A stretch of DNA of 64,000 nt from VXYL01 sp965243175 (GTDB lineage: Bacteria; Pseudomonadota; Gammaproteobacteria; Pseudomonadales; Azotimanducaceae). Shown piece after piece: positions 7,843-15,130 of the stretch. The DNA lies in contig OZ251532.1 in assembly GCA_965243175.1 (NCBI GenBank), forward strand, positions 3,286,001 to 3,350,000, written 5' to 3'. Made by a program: the position numbers and the translations under genes. The notes under the pieces are model-generated. The model ran no database searches and was not told the origin of the DNA. It was given only the letters and a program-made list of their open reading frames with translations. Every line of letters starts with the position of its first letter. Within the stretch, counting starts at the first letter, position 1.

Positions 7843-8976
7843 TCAGATGTCCAGCCGAGCGAGGAACTCCGCTGCCGGCGCGATTTGCTCGCCGGACGGA
7901 TAGGAGTGGGCGCTCGCCAGTTCCCCGACCACCTGCGTGCGGCGCAACGGCGCGTCCGCGAAGAAGCGAAGGAGGTTTCTGCTCGGTTCGGCGTCGCGCC
8001 ACTTGACTTCGATCAAATGGCGTGGCCCGCGACGGTCGGCGATCAGGAAGTCCACCTCGCGGCCTTCCTTGTCGCGGATGTAGCGCAGTTCAAGCTCCTC
8101 CCCTTCGACATCCGCTCGACGATGGACTTCCTTCAACAGCGCGCAGGCCACCACGCATTCGAGCTTGGCGCCGGAGTCTCCGGTCACCAGCCCGGCATCG
8201 TAGAAGTAGTACTTCGGCTGTTTCAGCAGCGCCCGGGCGACGTTCCTGTGGTGCGGGACGACCTTGAACACGACGTAGAGACGCTCCAGAACGCGAAGCC
8301 AGCTTTGAATCGTGTTCGGGCTCTTCTGCAAGTCGCCTGCCAAGGTGGCGGCGGATGTCGGGCTGCCGACTCTGGAACGCAGCAGCTCGATCAGCGTCTC
8401 GATGCCCTGGATGTCCTGCACGGCGGTGAGCGTGCGCAGGTCGTCCTTGAGAATGATGTCCACGTGCGAACGGCGCCAGCGGTTGTAGTAAGGCTCGGTG
8501 GCGTCGAGAAACGGCTCGGGGAACCCGCCGACGGAGAGCAGACGGTCGAGGGCTTCCTTGGCGTCCATGCCGCCGTTGGCCACCGCCTCGCTCACGTCGA
8601 GCGGATGCAGGCGGAACTGGAAGTGTCGGCCTGCCAGGGAGTCGCCGGTCTTGCGGAAGGTCTCCAGATTCGCGCTGCCGGTCACCAACAGCCCCGGCGG
8701 CAGCCCTTCCACGTCGTAGGTGCCTTTCAGCCACGCCTTCCAGCCCGCCATCTTGTGCAGTTCGTCGAAGATGACGAGCGGCTTGTCCCGATTCCACGCC
8801 CGCTTGGCCAGCGACAGACGGTGTTCGGCGAGGTCGTAGTTGAAGTATTCGGCGTCTTCCACGAGCATCCGCGCAAGCGTTGTCTTGCCGCATTGGCGCG
8901 GGCCGGTGACCAGCAGGATCTTGCGGTTCAACTCCCGCAACAACGCTGGCTGCAAGTATCTCGGCACGGTTTTCAT
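7843..8976 (-). CDS. AAA_14/DUF4143-family P-loop ATPase
   Basis: The 377-residue protein starts at ATG 8976. Walker A is VTGPRQCGKTTLAR (about residues 23-36), and Walker B with the family sensor is LVIFDELHKMAGW. LLVTGSANLETFRKTGDSLA and the arginine-containing GRHFQFRLHPLD complete the AAA_14 core. The C-terminal DUF4143 region holds a PD-(D/E)XK-like signature: KEGREVDFLIADR, then HLIEVKW. The family is widespread, often scattered by transfer, and its cellular function is not established. The promoter region contains a 30-bp palindrome described separately, which suggests self-regulation. Its position next to cysE looks incidental. Confidence 0.88.
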   Translation of the reverse strand: MKTVPRYLQPALLRELNRKILLVTGPRQCGKTTLARMLVEDAEYFNYDLAEHRLSLAKRAWNRDKPLVIFDELHKMAGWKAWLKGTYDVEGLPPGLLVTGSANLETFRKTGDSLAGRHFQFRLHPLDVSEAVANGGMDAKEALDRLLSVGGFPEPFLDATEPYYNRWRRSHVDIILKDDLRTLTAVQDIQGIETLIELLRSRVGSPTSAATLAGDLQKSPNTIQSWLRVLERLYVVFKVVPHHRNVARALLKQPKYYFYDAGLVTGDSGAKLECVVACALLKEVHRRADVEGEELELRYIRDKEGREVDFLIADRRGPRHLIEVKWRDAEPSRNLLRFFADAPLRRTQVVGELASAHSYPSGEQIAPAAEFLARLDI

Positions 8977-9005
8977 GGGTGAGGGGCTACGCCAAGACCC
9001 TGACT

Positions 9006-9033
9006 ATTTTTAACCCGACTGCAAAAAAGTCAA
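9006..9033 (-). promoter_or_regulatory. Candidate promoter of the AAA_14 ATPase gene
   Basis: Reading the minus strand, a -35 box TTGACT (complement of 9028-9033) is followed 15-16 nt later by an A/T-rich -10-like element (TTAAAAAT, complement of 9006-9013). The predicted RNA would start near 9000, about 25 nt before the ATG at 8976. The A/T richness contrasts sharply with the surrounding GC-rich DNA. The spacing is slightly short of the usual 17, so this is a candidate only. Confidence 0.45.
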
Positions 9034-9047
9034 GACTTTTTTGCAGT
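9018..9047. promoter_or_regulatory. 14-bp-arm palindrome, probable operator of the AAA_14 gene
   Basis: Perfect inverted arms, ACTGCAAAAAAGTC at 9018-9031 and GACTTTTTTGCAGT at 9034-9047, flank a 2-bp centre (AA). The palindrome covers the candidate -35 box of the divergent ATPase gene. An additional half-site-like copy, AAAAAAGTCA, occurs 32 bp further on (9055-9064). A terminator role is unlikely because both flanking genes point away. Best read as a protein-binding operator. Confidence 0.6.
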
Positions 9048-9110
9048 GGCATGAAAAAAAGTCACACTTTGCGCTTGCGTGCTCCGCGGAGAAGACGACG
9101 GGCGCGTGTG

Positions 9111-9139
9111 TTGACGTGCTGGTACGAGGCCACTAAGTT
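9111..9139 (+). promoter_or_regulatory. Weak candidate promoter for NAD kinase
   Basis: TTGACG at 9111-9116 is followed after 17 nt by TAAGTT (9134-9139), a poor -10 match. It lies about 145 bp before the NAD kinase start at 9285. The rest of the 308-bp divergent gap (8977-9284) holds no convincing gene. Confidence 0.25.
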
Positions 9140-9284
9140 GGCCTTGCTCCCGGCAGGCGGAGAGTGCCTGGGCTTCCGGTTGCGGCGACTCGTGCGCCGA
9201 CGGTGAAGGTGTGGCGACCGCTCCGTGCTGCGCAAGGGGCGGGAGCGTCGTGGGGCGTGTTGGACCAGTCGCGCAAGAGGAAAC

Positions 9285-10175
9285 ATGGCCGGATTCCGCA
9301 GCGTGGCGGTGGTTGGGCGGCAGGGCAGCCCGCATGTCGTCGATTCGCTTTCGGTGGTGATCGAGACCTTGGCGGCGGCGGGGGCCGAGGTGGTTCTCGA
9401 AGCCGCCACCGCTTTGATGCTTGGTCGCGCCGGCGGGGTCTGCCGCGAAGCGGTGGGGGAGGGCGTGGACCTCGTGGTGGTGGTGGGCGGCGACGGCAGC
9501 ATCCTCGGCGTTGCCCGCGACATCGCGCATGCCGGTGTTCCCGTGCTCGGCGTCAACCGTGGCGGCCTCGGCTTCCTGGCGGACGTGGCGCCGTCGCAGA
9601 TCGCGGCCAAGCTCGGCGCCGTGCTGCGCGGCGAATACAGCGTCGAGGAACGCTTCCTGCTCGAAGCGGACGTCTGCCGTGGCGACGAACAGGCGGCGGC
9701 TGCCGCGCCGGCGCTCAACGACGTGGTGGTCCATGCTGGCAGCATGTCGCGGATGATGGACTTCAGCCTGTTCGTGGACGACGAGTTCGTCTACGGCCAG
9801 CGTTCGGACGGCTTGATCGTCTCCACGCCCACCGGCTCCACCGCCTACGCGCTCTCGGCCGGCGGCCCGATCATGCATCCGCGCCTGGACGCCGTGGTGA
9901 TCGTGCCGATGTTTCCGCACACCCTCACCTCGCGCCCGCTGGTCGTCCACGGCGAATCGCGCATCAGCGTGCGCATCGGCGAAGCCAGCACCCCGCGGAT
10001 GAGCTGCGATTCGCAAGTGGACGTGGCCCTGCGGCCCGGCGACGAGGTGCGCATCGCCAAGCATCCCCATGCGTTGCGGCTGGCCTTCCCGCTCGGCCAC
10101 AACTTCTACGAATCGTGCCGCAGCAAGCTCGACTGGGCGACCCGCAGGACCGGGCGCGCATCGGACGAGCGCTGA
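9285..10175 (+). CDS. nadK: NAD kinase
   Basis: The 296-residue enzyme phosphorylates NAD to NADP using ATP or polyphosphate. ATG 9285 is preceded by AAGAGG at a 4-nt spacing; the extension to 9225 has no such site. The diagnostic motifs are in order: VVVVGGDGSILGVAR with GGDG at residues 68-71 (nucleotide binding, catalytic Asp), NRGGLGFLADV, LNDVVVHAG and SDGLIVSTPTGSTAYALSAG. Length matches bacterial NadK (about 290-305). It is first in a plus-strand run with the amidase (15-bp gap) and the SDR gene. The usual recN neighbour is absent. Confidence 0.95.
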   Translation: MAGFRSVAVVGRQGSPHVVDSLSVVIETLAAAGAEVVLEAATALMLGRAGGVCREAVGEGVDLVVVVGGDGSILGVARDIAHAGVPVLGVNRGGLGFLADVAPSQIAAKLGAVLRGEYSVEERFLLEADVCRGDEQAAAAAPALNDVVVHAGSMSRMMDFSLFVDDEFVYGQRSDGLIVSTPTGSTAYALSAGGPIMHPRLDAVVIVPMFPHTLTSRPLVVHGESRISVRIGEASTPRMSCDSQVDVALRPGDEVRIAKHPHALRLAFPLGHNFYESCRSKLDWATRRTGRASDER

Positions 10176-10190
10176 GCCAAAGGAGAGTCC

Positions 10191-11642
10191 ATGAGCGCAG
10201 ATCTCGCTTTCAGTTCCGCCCGCGATCTGGCAGAACTCGTTCGCAACAAGAGCGTCAGCTCCGTCGAGCTGACGCGGCTCTACATCGAGCGCATCGAGCG
10301 CCTCGACGGCGAGGTCAACGCCGTGGTCGTGCGCAGCTTCGAGCGCGCCCTCGCCGACGCGAAAGCCGCCGACGAGGAACTGTCGAAAGGCCGTGTACGC
10401 GGCCCGTTCCACGGCGTGCCCATGACCATCAAGGAGTCCTACGTCATGGCGGACACGCCAGCGACCTGGGGCATCGAGGCGCAGCGGAACAACGTCGCCG
10501 AGCGCGACGGCCTCGCCGTTCGCCGCTTTCGCGCCGCGGGTGCGCACTTCCTCGGCAAGACCAACGTGCCGGTGGAGCTCGCGGACATCCAGAGCTTCAA
10601 CCCCATCTACGGCACCACCCGCAATCCGTGGGACTTGCAGCGTACGCCGGGCGGCTCGTCCGGCGGCAGCGCGGCTGCAACCGCGGCGGGATTCAGCGCC
10701 TTGGAGGCCGGTTCGGACATCGGCGGCTCCATTCGCACCCCGGCGGCGTTCTGCGGCGTCTACGGCCACAAGCCCACCTGGGGCGTCGTGCCGCAAGCTG
10801 GCCACGAGCTGATCGAAGGCGTACCGGAACCGGACGTGTCGGTGTGCGGGCCTCTGGCGCGGGATGCCGTCGACTTGGCTTTCGCCTTGGACGTGATGGC
10901 CGGCCCGGTCGAACGCGAAGCGGTGGGATGGCGGCTCGATCTTCCCGGCGCCGGATTCGCCTCCCTCGGCGAACTCCGCGTCGCGCTGTGGCCGGACGAT
11001 CCGCTGGCGCCGGTGGCGACCGAGATCGCGGACCAGGTATCGAGAGTCGGCGAAGCGCTTGCCAAGCTCGGCGCGAAAGTGTCCGACTCGGCGCGTCCGG
11101 AGATGGATATGCGCAAGTCCGAAGCCACCTATCGCAGCCTCGCCACGGCGACCATGGCGAGCGGCCAGCCGGCCAGCCACGTCGCGCAGATGCAGAAGGT
11201 CGTCGATGGGCTGGATCCGGCCGACGATTCGCTCGCCGCCATCAATGCGCGGGCGTCGGTGATGTCGCATCGCCAGTGGATTCGCCACAACTTCCGCCGC
11301 GAACGTCTGCGCCGCGCTTGGGATGCGTTCTTCAAGGATTGGGACATCGTCGTCTGCCCGCAGGCGGCGGTGGTCGCCTTCCCGCACGACCAGCGCCCGT
11401 ACGGCGAGCGTTCGCTGCGCGTCAACGGCGAAGAGCGCCCGTACTTCGAGCACATCTTCTGGGCCGGAATCGGCAACGTGGCGTGTCTGCCCTGCACCGC
11501 CTTCCCGGCCGGACGAACCCAGGACGGCCTGCCCATCGGCCTGCAGGCGATGAGCGCCTCCTACCGCGACCACCGCACCATCGAGTTCGCGCGTCTGCTC
11601 GCCCGGGAGATCGGCGGGTTCGAGCGGCCGCCGGGTTTCTGA
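10191..11642 (+). CDS. Amidase signature family hydrolase
   Basis: The 483-residue protein follows AAGGAG at a 6-nt spacing before ATG 10191. It carries the Ser-cisSer-Lys triad of the amidase signature family: Lys81 in MTIKESY, the cis-Ser in GGSSGGSAAA (Ser156/157), and nucleophile Ser180 in GSDIGGSIRTPA. It hydrolyses a carboxamide or aryl/acyl amide to acid and ammonia. The GatA-type partners gatB and gatC are absent, so a catabolic amidase is more likely than the Glu-tRNA amidotransferase subunit. Its substrate is not evident; the next gene is an SDR oxidoreductase, which hints at a short catabolic cassette. Confidence 0.9.
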   Translation: MSADLAFSSARDLAELVRNKSVSSVELTRLYIERIERLDGEVNAVVVRSFERALADAKAADEELSKGRVRGPFHGVPMTIKESYVMADTPATWGIEAQRNNVAERDGLAVRRFRAAGAHFLGKTNVPVELADIQSFNPIYGTTRNPWDLQRTPGGSSGGSAAATAAGFSALEAGSDIGGSIRTPAAFCGVYGHKPTWGVVPQAGHELIEGVPEPDVSVCGPLARDAVDLAFALDVMAGPVEREAVGWRLDLPGAGFASLGELRVALWPDDPLAPVATEIADQVSRVGEALAKLGAKVSDSARPEMDMRKSEATYRSLATATMASGQPASHVAQMQKVVDGLDPADDSLAAINARASVMSHRQWIRHNFRRERLRRAWDAFFKDWDIVVCPQAAVVAFPHDQRPYGERSLRVNGEERPYFEHIFWAGIGNVACLPCTAFPAGRTQDGLPIGLQAMSASYRDHRTIEFARLLAREIGGFERPPGF

Positions 11643-11683
11643 ACCAACGCGATCGATTCCACTACCTGCTTGAGGAGATGAAC

Positions 11684-12616
11684 ATGGCGGCACGCGCCCA
11701 GAAGAATGCCTACCCCGATCCGCGCGTCCTCGCGGACGGCGTGGCGGTGGTCACCGGCGGCGCCTCGGGAATCGGCCTCGCGCTGGCGGAGAAGGCCATC
11801 GAACACGGCCTGCATCCGGTGCTCGCGGACATCGAAGCGGCGGCGATTGCGAGCGCCGAAGAGCGGCTGGCGGGGCCGGCCGAGGCTGCCGGGGTGGAAG
11901 TCTTCGGCCATCGCACGGACGTCTCCAGCGAGGCGTCCGTGCAGGCGCTTGGCACCGCGGTGGCGGAGCGCTTCCCCGGCAAGCCCGTGACCTTGCTGTG
12001 CTGCAACGCCGGGGTGGGTGGCGGCGGCCCGGTGCTGAGCGCCAAGGACGTCGACTGGGACTTCGTGCTCGGCGTGAACGTGAAGGGCGTTGCCAACTGC
12101 GTACGCGAGTTCGTGCCGAAGATGGTGGCGGGCGACGCTGCGGGCAGCGTGGTAGCCACGTCGTCCCAGGATGGGCTGTGCGCGGCGCAGGGCGTCTACG
12201 GCGTTTCCAAGCACGCTTGCGTGGCGCTCGCCGAGGCGCTGTTCCAGGAACTGCGCGGGCGGCTCTCGGTGCATGTGCTGTGTCCGAACGTCGTCGCCAC
12301 CGACATCGTCACGTCGGAGCGCAACCGTCCGCAGCGCTTCGGCGGGCCGCGCGTACACGAACGCGCCAGCCGCATCGCCGAGCGCTTCAAGGCGTTCGGC
12401 ATGCCGCCTTCGCGCTGCGCCGAGGCGGTCTTCGACGCGGTCCAGTCGGGCGTCTTCTACGTGATGGCGGAAGCCGAGGAGGACCCCGGCTTCGTGCGTC
12501 TCGAAGCCGAGACGCGCATGAAGGGGATTCTCGAAGGTGGCCTGCCGTTCCGACCGCGCAGCGAATGGATCAGCAAGGTGTTCGACGTCAACACGCCGCT
12601 GCCGGACGAATCCTGA
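11684..12616 (+). CDS. Short-chain dehydrogenase/reductase
   Basis: The 310-residue protein has the classical SDR layout: cofactor loop VTGGASGIGLALAEKA, NAG within LLCCNAGVGG, the active-site Ser in VVATSSQDG, and YGVSKHACVALAEAL with the Tyr-x-x-x-Lys pair. An acidic residue after beta-2 (LADIEAA) suggests NAD rather than NADP. ATG 11684 is preferred over ATG 11678 because GAGGAG abuts the latter and lies 7 nt before the former. The long, non-conserved C-terminus (about 60 residues, SGVFYVMAEAEEDPG onward) resembles SDRs acting on larger substrates. It follows the amidase by 41 bp. Confidence 0.9.
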   Translation: MAARAQKNAYPDPRVLADGVAVVTGGASGIGLALAEKAIEHGLHPVLADIEAAAIASAEERLAGPAEAAGVEVFGHRTDVSSEASVQALGTAVAERFPGKPVTLLCCNAGVGGGGPVLSAKDVDWDFVLGVNVKGVANCVREFVPKMVAGDAAGSVVATSSQDGLCAAQGVYGVSKHACVALAEALFQELRGRLSVHVLCPNVVATDIVTSERNRPQRFGGPRVHERASRIAERFKAFGMPPSRCAEAVFDAVQSGVFYVMAEAEEDPGFVRLEAETRMKGILEGGLPFRPRSEWISKVFDVNTPLPDES

Positions 12617-12629
12617 AGGACTGACGGCG

Positions 12630-12646
12630 GGGTGCGCGCGGCACCC
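12630..12646 (+). terminator. Short GC hairpin after the SDR gene
   Basis: GGGTGC (12630-12635) pairs with GCACCC (12641-12646) over a 5-nt loop, 13 bp after the SDR stop and before the next gene. Only a scattered T-containing tract follows. It could weakly terminate the nadK-amidase-SDR transcript. Confidence 0.3.
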
Positions 12647-12678
12647 TGTGGTAGTCTCGATTCGTATTTCTCAGGGGC

Positions 12679-13416
12679 GTGGGCGTGGAAGACCGTCTTG
12701 ATTTGGCCGTCGTCGAGAGTCGAGGCTGGGACAACAGCAGCGACTCCGTTCGCGGCGTGTTCGACGCGCTCGCCGGGATGCTGGGCGAGAACCCGCTCGT
12801 CTACCGCTACGAGATGTTCAACAGCGCCGCCGCCCTTCGCGAGATCATCCATCGCCTGGCGAGGCAGCAGAACGTCCACAACATCTACCTCGCGGCGCAC
12901 GGCGCCGGGCCCGGCCGGTCCATCAGGGCTGCCGAGGGGAACATCAGCCGCGCGGTCGTCCGCGACATTCTTCAGAAGGCTCGCCCCCAGGGCCTGTACG
13001 GGCTGTTCATCGGTTGCTGCGGCCTGGGATTGCAGACCCAGCAGGTCATGGGAAAGCTCGGCTTGACGTGGATGGCCGGCTACACGGAACCGGTCGACTG
13101 GGTCCACACCGCGGCTTTGGACCTCTACTTCTGGAACGCCTTCTTCCACAGCGGCGTTCCGGAGAGCAGCACCAAGCAGGCGCGCGCAGCCGCCATGTTC
13201 AACCTCCTGATGGCGCTGCGGATGCGCGTGCCGACGCTGTTCACCGAGTTGGGGTTCCGCGCCTCGCTGGCGTGGCCGAGGAGCCAGGCGAAGAGAGCCT
13301 TCCTGACCTTCCCGGAGGACTTCGTCGACGAAATCGAGGACGCGTCGCCGGAGCTTCGCTTGCAGATGGAAGAGCAACCCGGCGCTTGGCGATTCAACGC
13401 CATTCAAGACGCGTAG
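12679..13416 (+). CDS. Hypothetical protein with clan CD (caspase/CHAT-like) His-Cys pattern
   Basis: The protein is 245 residues from GTG 12679. GTG 12685 is an alternative with better spacing from AGGGG. I do not recognise a named family. Two blocks stand out: a hydrophobic strand ending in His-Gly, NIYLAAHGAG (His74), and 40 residues later another ending in Cys, GLYGLFIGCCGLG (Cys113/114). That order, spacing and context are those of clan CD cysteine peptidases such as caspases and CHAT domains. The C-terminal part (VDWVHTAALDLYFWNAFF) is aromatic-rich. No signal peptide is visible, so it is probably cytoplasmic. It is convergent with the mocA-like gene, overlapping its 3' end by 13 bp. 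Protease function is inference. Confidence 0.5.
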   Translation: MGVEDRLDLAVVESRGWDNSSDSVRGVFDALAGMLGENPLVYRYEMFNSAAALREIIHRLARQQNVHNIYLAAHGAGPGRSIRAAEGNISRAVVRDILQKARPQGLYGLFIGCCGLGLQTQQVMGKLGLTWMAGYTEPVDWVHTAALDLYFWNAFFHSGVPESSTKQARAAAMFNLLMALRMRVPTLFTELGFRASLAWPRSQAKRAFLTFPEDFVDEIEDASPELRLQMEEQPGAWRFNAIQDA

Positions 13417-13955
13417 TCGATGTCCCGAAGGACGCCGGGGTCGTCCACTTCCAGAAGTCGAGGATCGCTGGCGGCAACCAGTTCGCGCGCACCGGTGTCG
13501 CCTTCGATGCCCGTCAAGTCGTCGAAGAAACAGGCGGGAAAGCCGATTGGGTTGCCTGGGCGGCCCTTGTACGTTGGCCGAACGATGCGCATCGGCGCCT
13601 CGGCGAGCGCGGCGACTAGGGTGCGCACCGTGTCCGGCCGCACAAAGGGCATGTCGCCCAAGCCGACGATCAGCTGATCCGCATCACCGCGCATGGCCTG
13701 CACTCCGGCGGCGAGGGAGCGGGACTGGCCCATCGCCGCGTCCTGGGCTTCGACCACTCGGCAACCGGCTGCTTTCGCCAAGGCTGCGATCTTGGCTTCG
13801 CCAGAGCGGATCACCACTGCCACCTCGTCGCAGACCTCGTGGTAGACGGCGAGCGAGCGCACCAGCATCGGCTCGCCCTCCACTAGATGCAGGCGCTTGT
13901 CGCTGCCGAATCGCCGCGATGCGCCGGCGGCCAGCACGAGGGCGACGGTGCGCAC
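13404..13955 (-). CDS. mocA: Molybdenum cofactor cytidylyltransferase-like NTP transferase
   Basis: The 183-residue protein begins at GTG 13955 with TVALVLAAGASRRFGSDKRL, the nucleotide-binding signature (LAAG..RRFG.DK) of the MobA/MocA group. It continues with GLGDMPFVRPDT (metal-binding Asp) and GRPGNPIGFPACFFDDL, which favours MocA-type transfer of CMP to molybdopterin. It lies 50 bp downstream of xdhC on the same strand, the usual pairing for maturation of xanthine dehydrogenase or CO dehydrogenase-type enzymes. The open frame extends upstream into the xdhC region, but the start is fixed by the conserved N-terminus. Confidence 0.82.
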   Translation of the reverse strand: MRTVALVLAAGASRRFGSDKRLHLVEGEPMLVRSLAVYHEVCDEVAVVIRSGEAKIAALAKAAGCRVVEAQDAAMGQSRSLAAGVQAMRGDADQLIVGLGDMPFVRPDTVRTLVAALAEAPMRIVRPTYKGRPGNPIGFPACFFDDLTGIEGDTGARELVAASDPRLLEVDDPGVLRDIDYAS

Positions 13956-14005
13956 GGTGGTTCTTGGCTGCGCCGCGCCCGCGATGCTGGGCGACGAAGA
14001 CCGCC

Positions 14006-15013
14006 TCAAGCGGCGGCGACGGCGAGCGGTTCGAGGGCGGCGCGCGCTTCCGCGTCGCGGCGCTGCCGCACGGCGGTGATCTCGGCGACGATGGCCACCG
14101 CGATCTCCGGCGGCGTCTTGCTGCCGATGGGCAGGCCGATGGGCGCGCGCAGGCGGTTCAGTTCCTCGGGCGTCACGTCCAATGCGAGCAGGCGCTCGCG
14201 GCGCTTGGCGGAGGTGCGGCTCGAACCCATCGCGCCGACGTAGAAGGCGTCCGTCTTCAGCGCTTCCATCATGCCCATGTCGTCGATGCGCGGGTCGTGG
14301 TTGAGTGCGACGACGGCGGAGTAGGGGTCGCTCGCGTGGGCGCGCACGGCGTCGTCCGGCATGTCGCGGATCTTGCGCACCCCGGCGACGTCGAAATCCG
14401 CGAGCCGCTCTTGCCGAGGGTCGCAGATGGTCACGTCGTAGCCGAGCGCGATCGCCATCTCCGCCACGTAGGCGGAAACCATGTTGGTGCCGATCACGAA
14501 CAGCTGGTATTGCGGGCCGTAGGTCTGCACCAGGACGCCGCCGGCGTGGTCGTAGCGCAGTTCCGCGTGGCGCTCCACGTCGCGGCTCTCGCGCTTCCCT
14601 TCCGGCAGACGCACGGTGCGCTCCACGCAAGCGCGGTTGGCGAGTCGCTCCGCCAGGTGGTCGAAGTGGCGCACGGTGCTTGCGGCCGGCGTCAACGGTT
14701 CGACGACGATGTCCAGATGGCCGCCGCAGGGCAGGCCGAGCTGCTCCGCCTCTTCTTCCGTTTCGCCGTAGCGGAAGAACTGCGTATGCCGCTGCGCCAG
14801 TTCCCCTTGGACGAGCTTCTCCAGCAGGTCGTCTTCCACGCAGCCGCCGGAGAGCGAGCCCTTGAGCTGGCCTTGGCGGTTGCAAGTCAGCAGCGAACCG
14901 ACCGGGCGGGGCGAGGAGCCGTAGGTGGCGACCACCGTGGCCAGCCAACAGGGTTCGCTGGCGCGCAGCCAGTCCCGCGCTTGACCGATGACCTGCTGAT
15001 CGACTGCCTGCAT
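14006..15013 (-). CDS. xdhC: XdhC/CoxI-family molybdoenzyme maturation protein
   Basis: The 335-residue protein starts at ATG 15013 (MQAVDQQVIGQARDWL). It has the XdhC N-terminal signature WLATVVATYGSSPRPVGSLL, then GSLSGGCVEDDL and LGLPCGGHLDIVVEPL. A C-terminal Rossmann domain (LFVIGTNMVSAYVAEMAIAL, VVALNHDPRIDD, AFYVGAMGSSRTSAKRRERL) completes the family layout. XdhC binds and sulfurates the molybdenum cofactor before insertion into xanthine dehydrogenase-type apoenzymes. No such apoenzyme gene is in the window. It is divergent from pepN; the gap has a 7-bp inverted repeat (15057-15063/15074-15080) and a TACACT box (15094-15099) that could serve pepN. Confidence 0.9.
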   Translation of the reverse strand: MQAVDQQVIGQARDWLRASEPCWLATVVATYGSSPRPVGSLLTCNRQGQLKGSLSGGCVEDDLLEKLVQGELAQRHTQFFRYGETEEEAEQLGLPCGGHLDIVVEPLTPAASTVRHFDHLAERLANRACVERTVRLPEGKRESRDVERHAELRYDHAGGVLVQTYGPQYQLFVIGTNMVSAYVAEMAIALGYDVTICDPRQERLADFDVAGVRKIRDMPDDAVRAHASDPYSAVVALNHDPRIDDMGMMEALKTDAFYVGAMGSSRTSAKRRERLLALDVTPEELNRLRAPIGLPIGSKTPPEIAVAIVAEITAVRQRRDAEARAALEPLAVAAA

Positions 15014-15130
15014 TTTCGACGTTGCCGCGCCCGAGCGGAAAGACGCGGCGATTGTAGCACTCGGCCTCGCCAACGAGTGCGCGGTCGGTTCGCTACACTC
15101 GGCGGGGAGCAAGCAGCCCCAAGGCCATCT

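Noticed and set aside
9030..11693. An 887-codon minus-strand frame opposite nadK and the amidase gene
   Set aside because: Both plus-strand genes have full family motifs and good ribosome sites; the minus frame has none.
13547..15130. In-frame upstream extension of pepN
   Set aside because: It runs antisense to mocA and xdhC, is low-complexity, and ATG 15131 gives the normal PepN length and motif positions.
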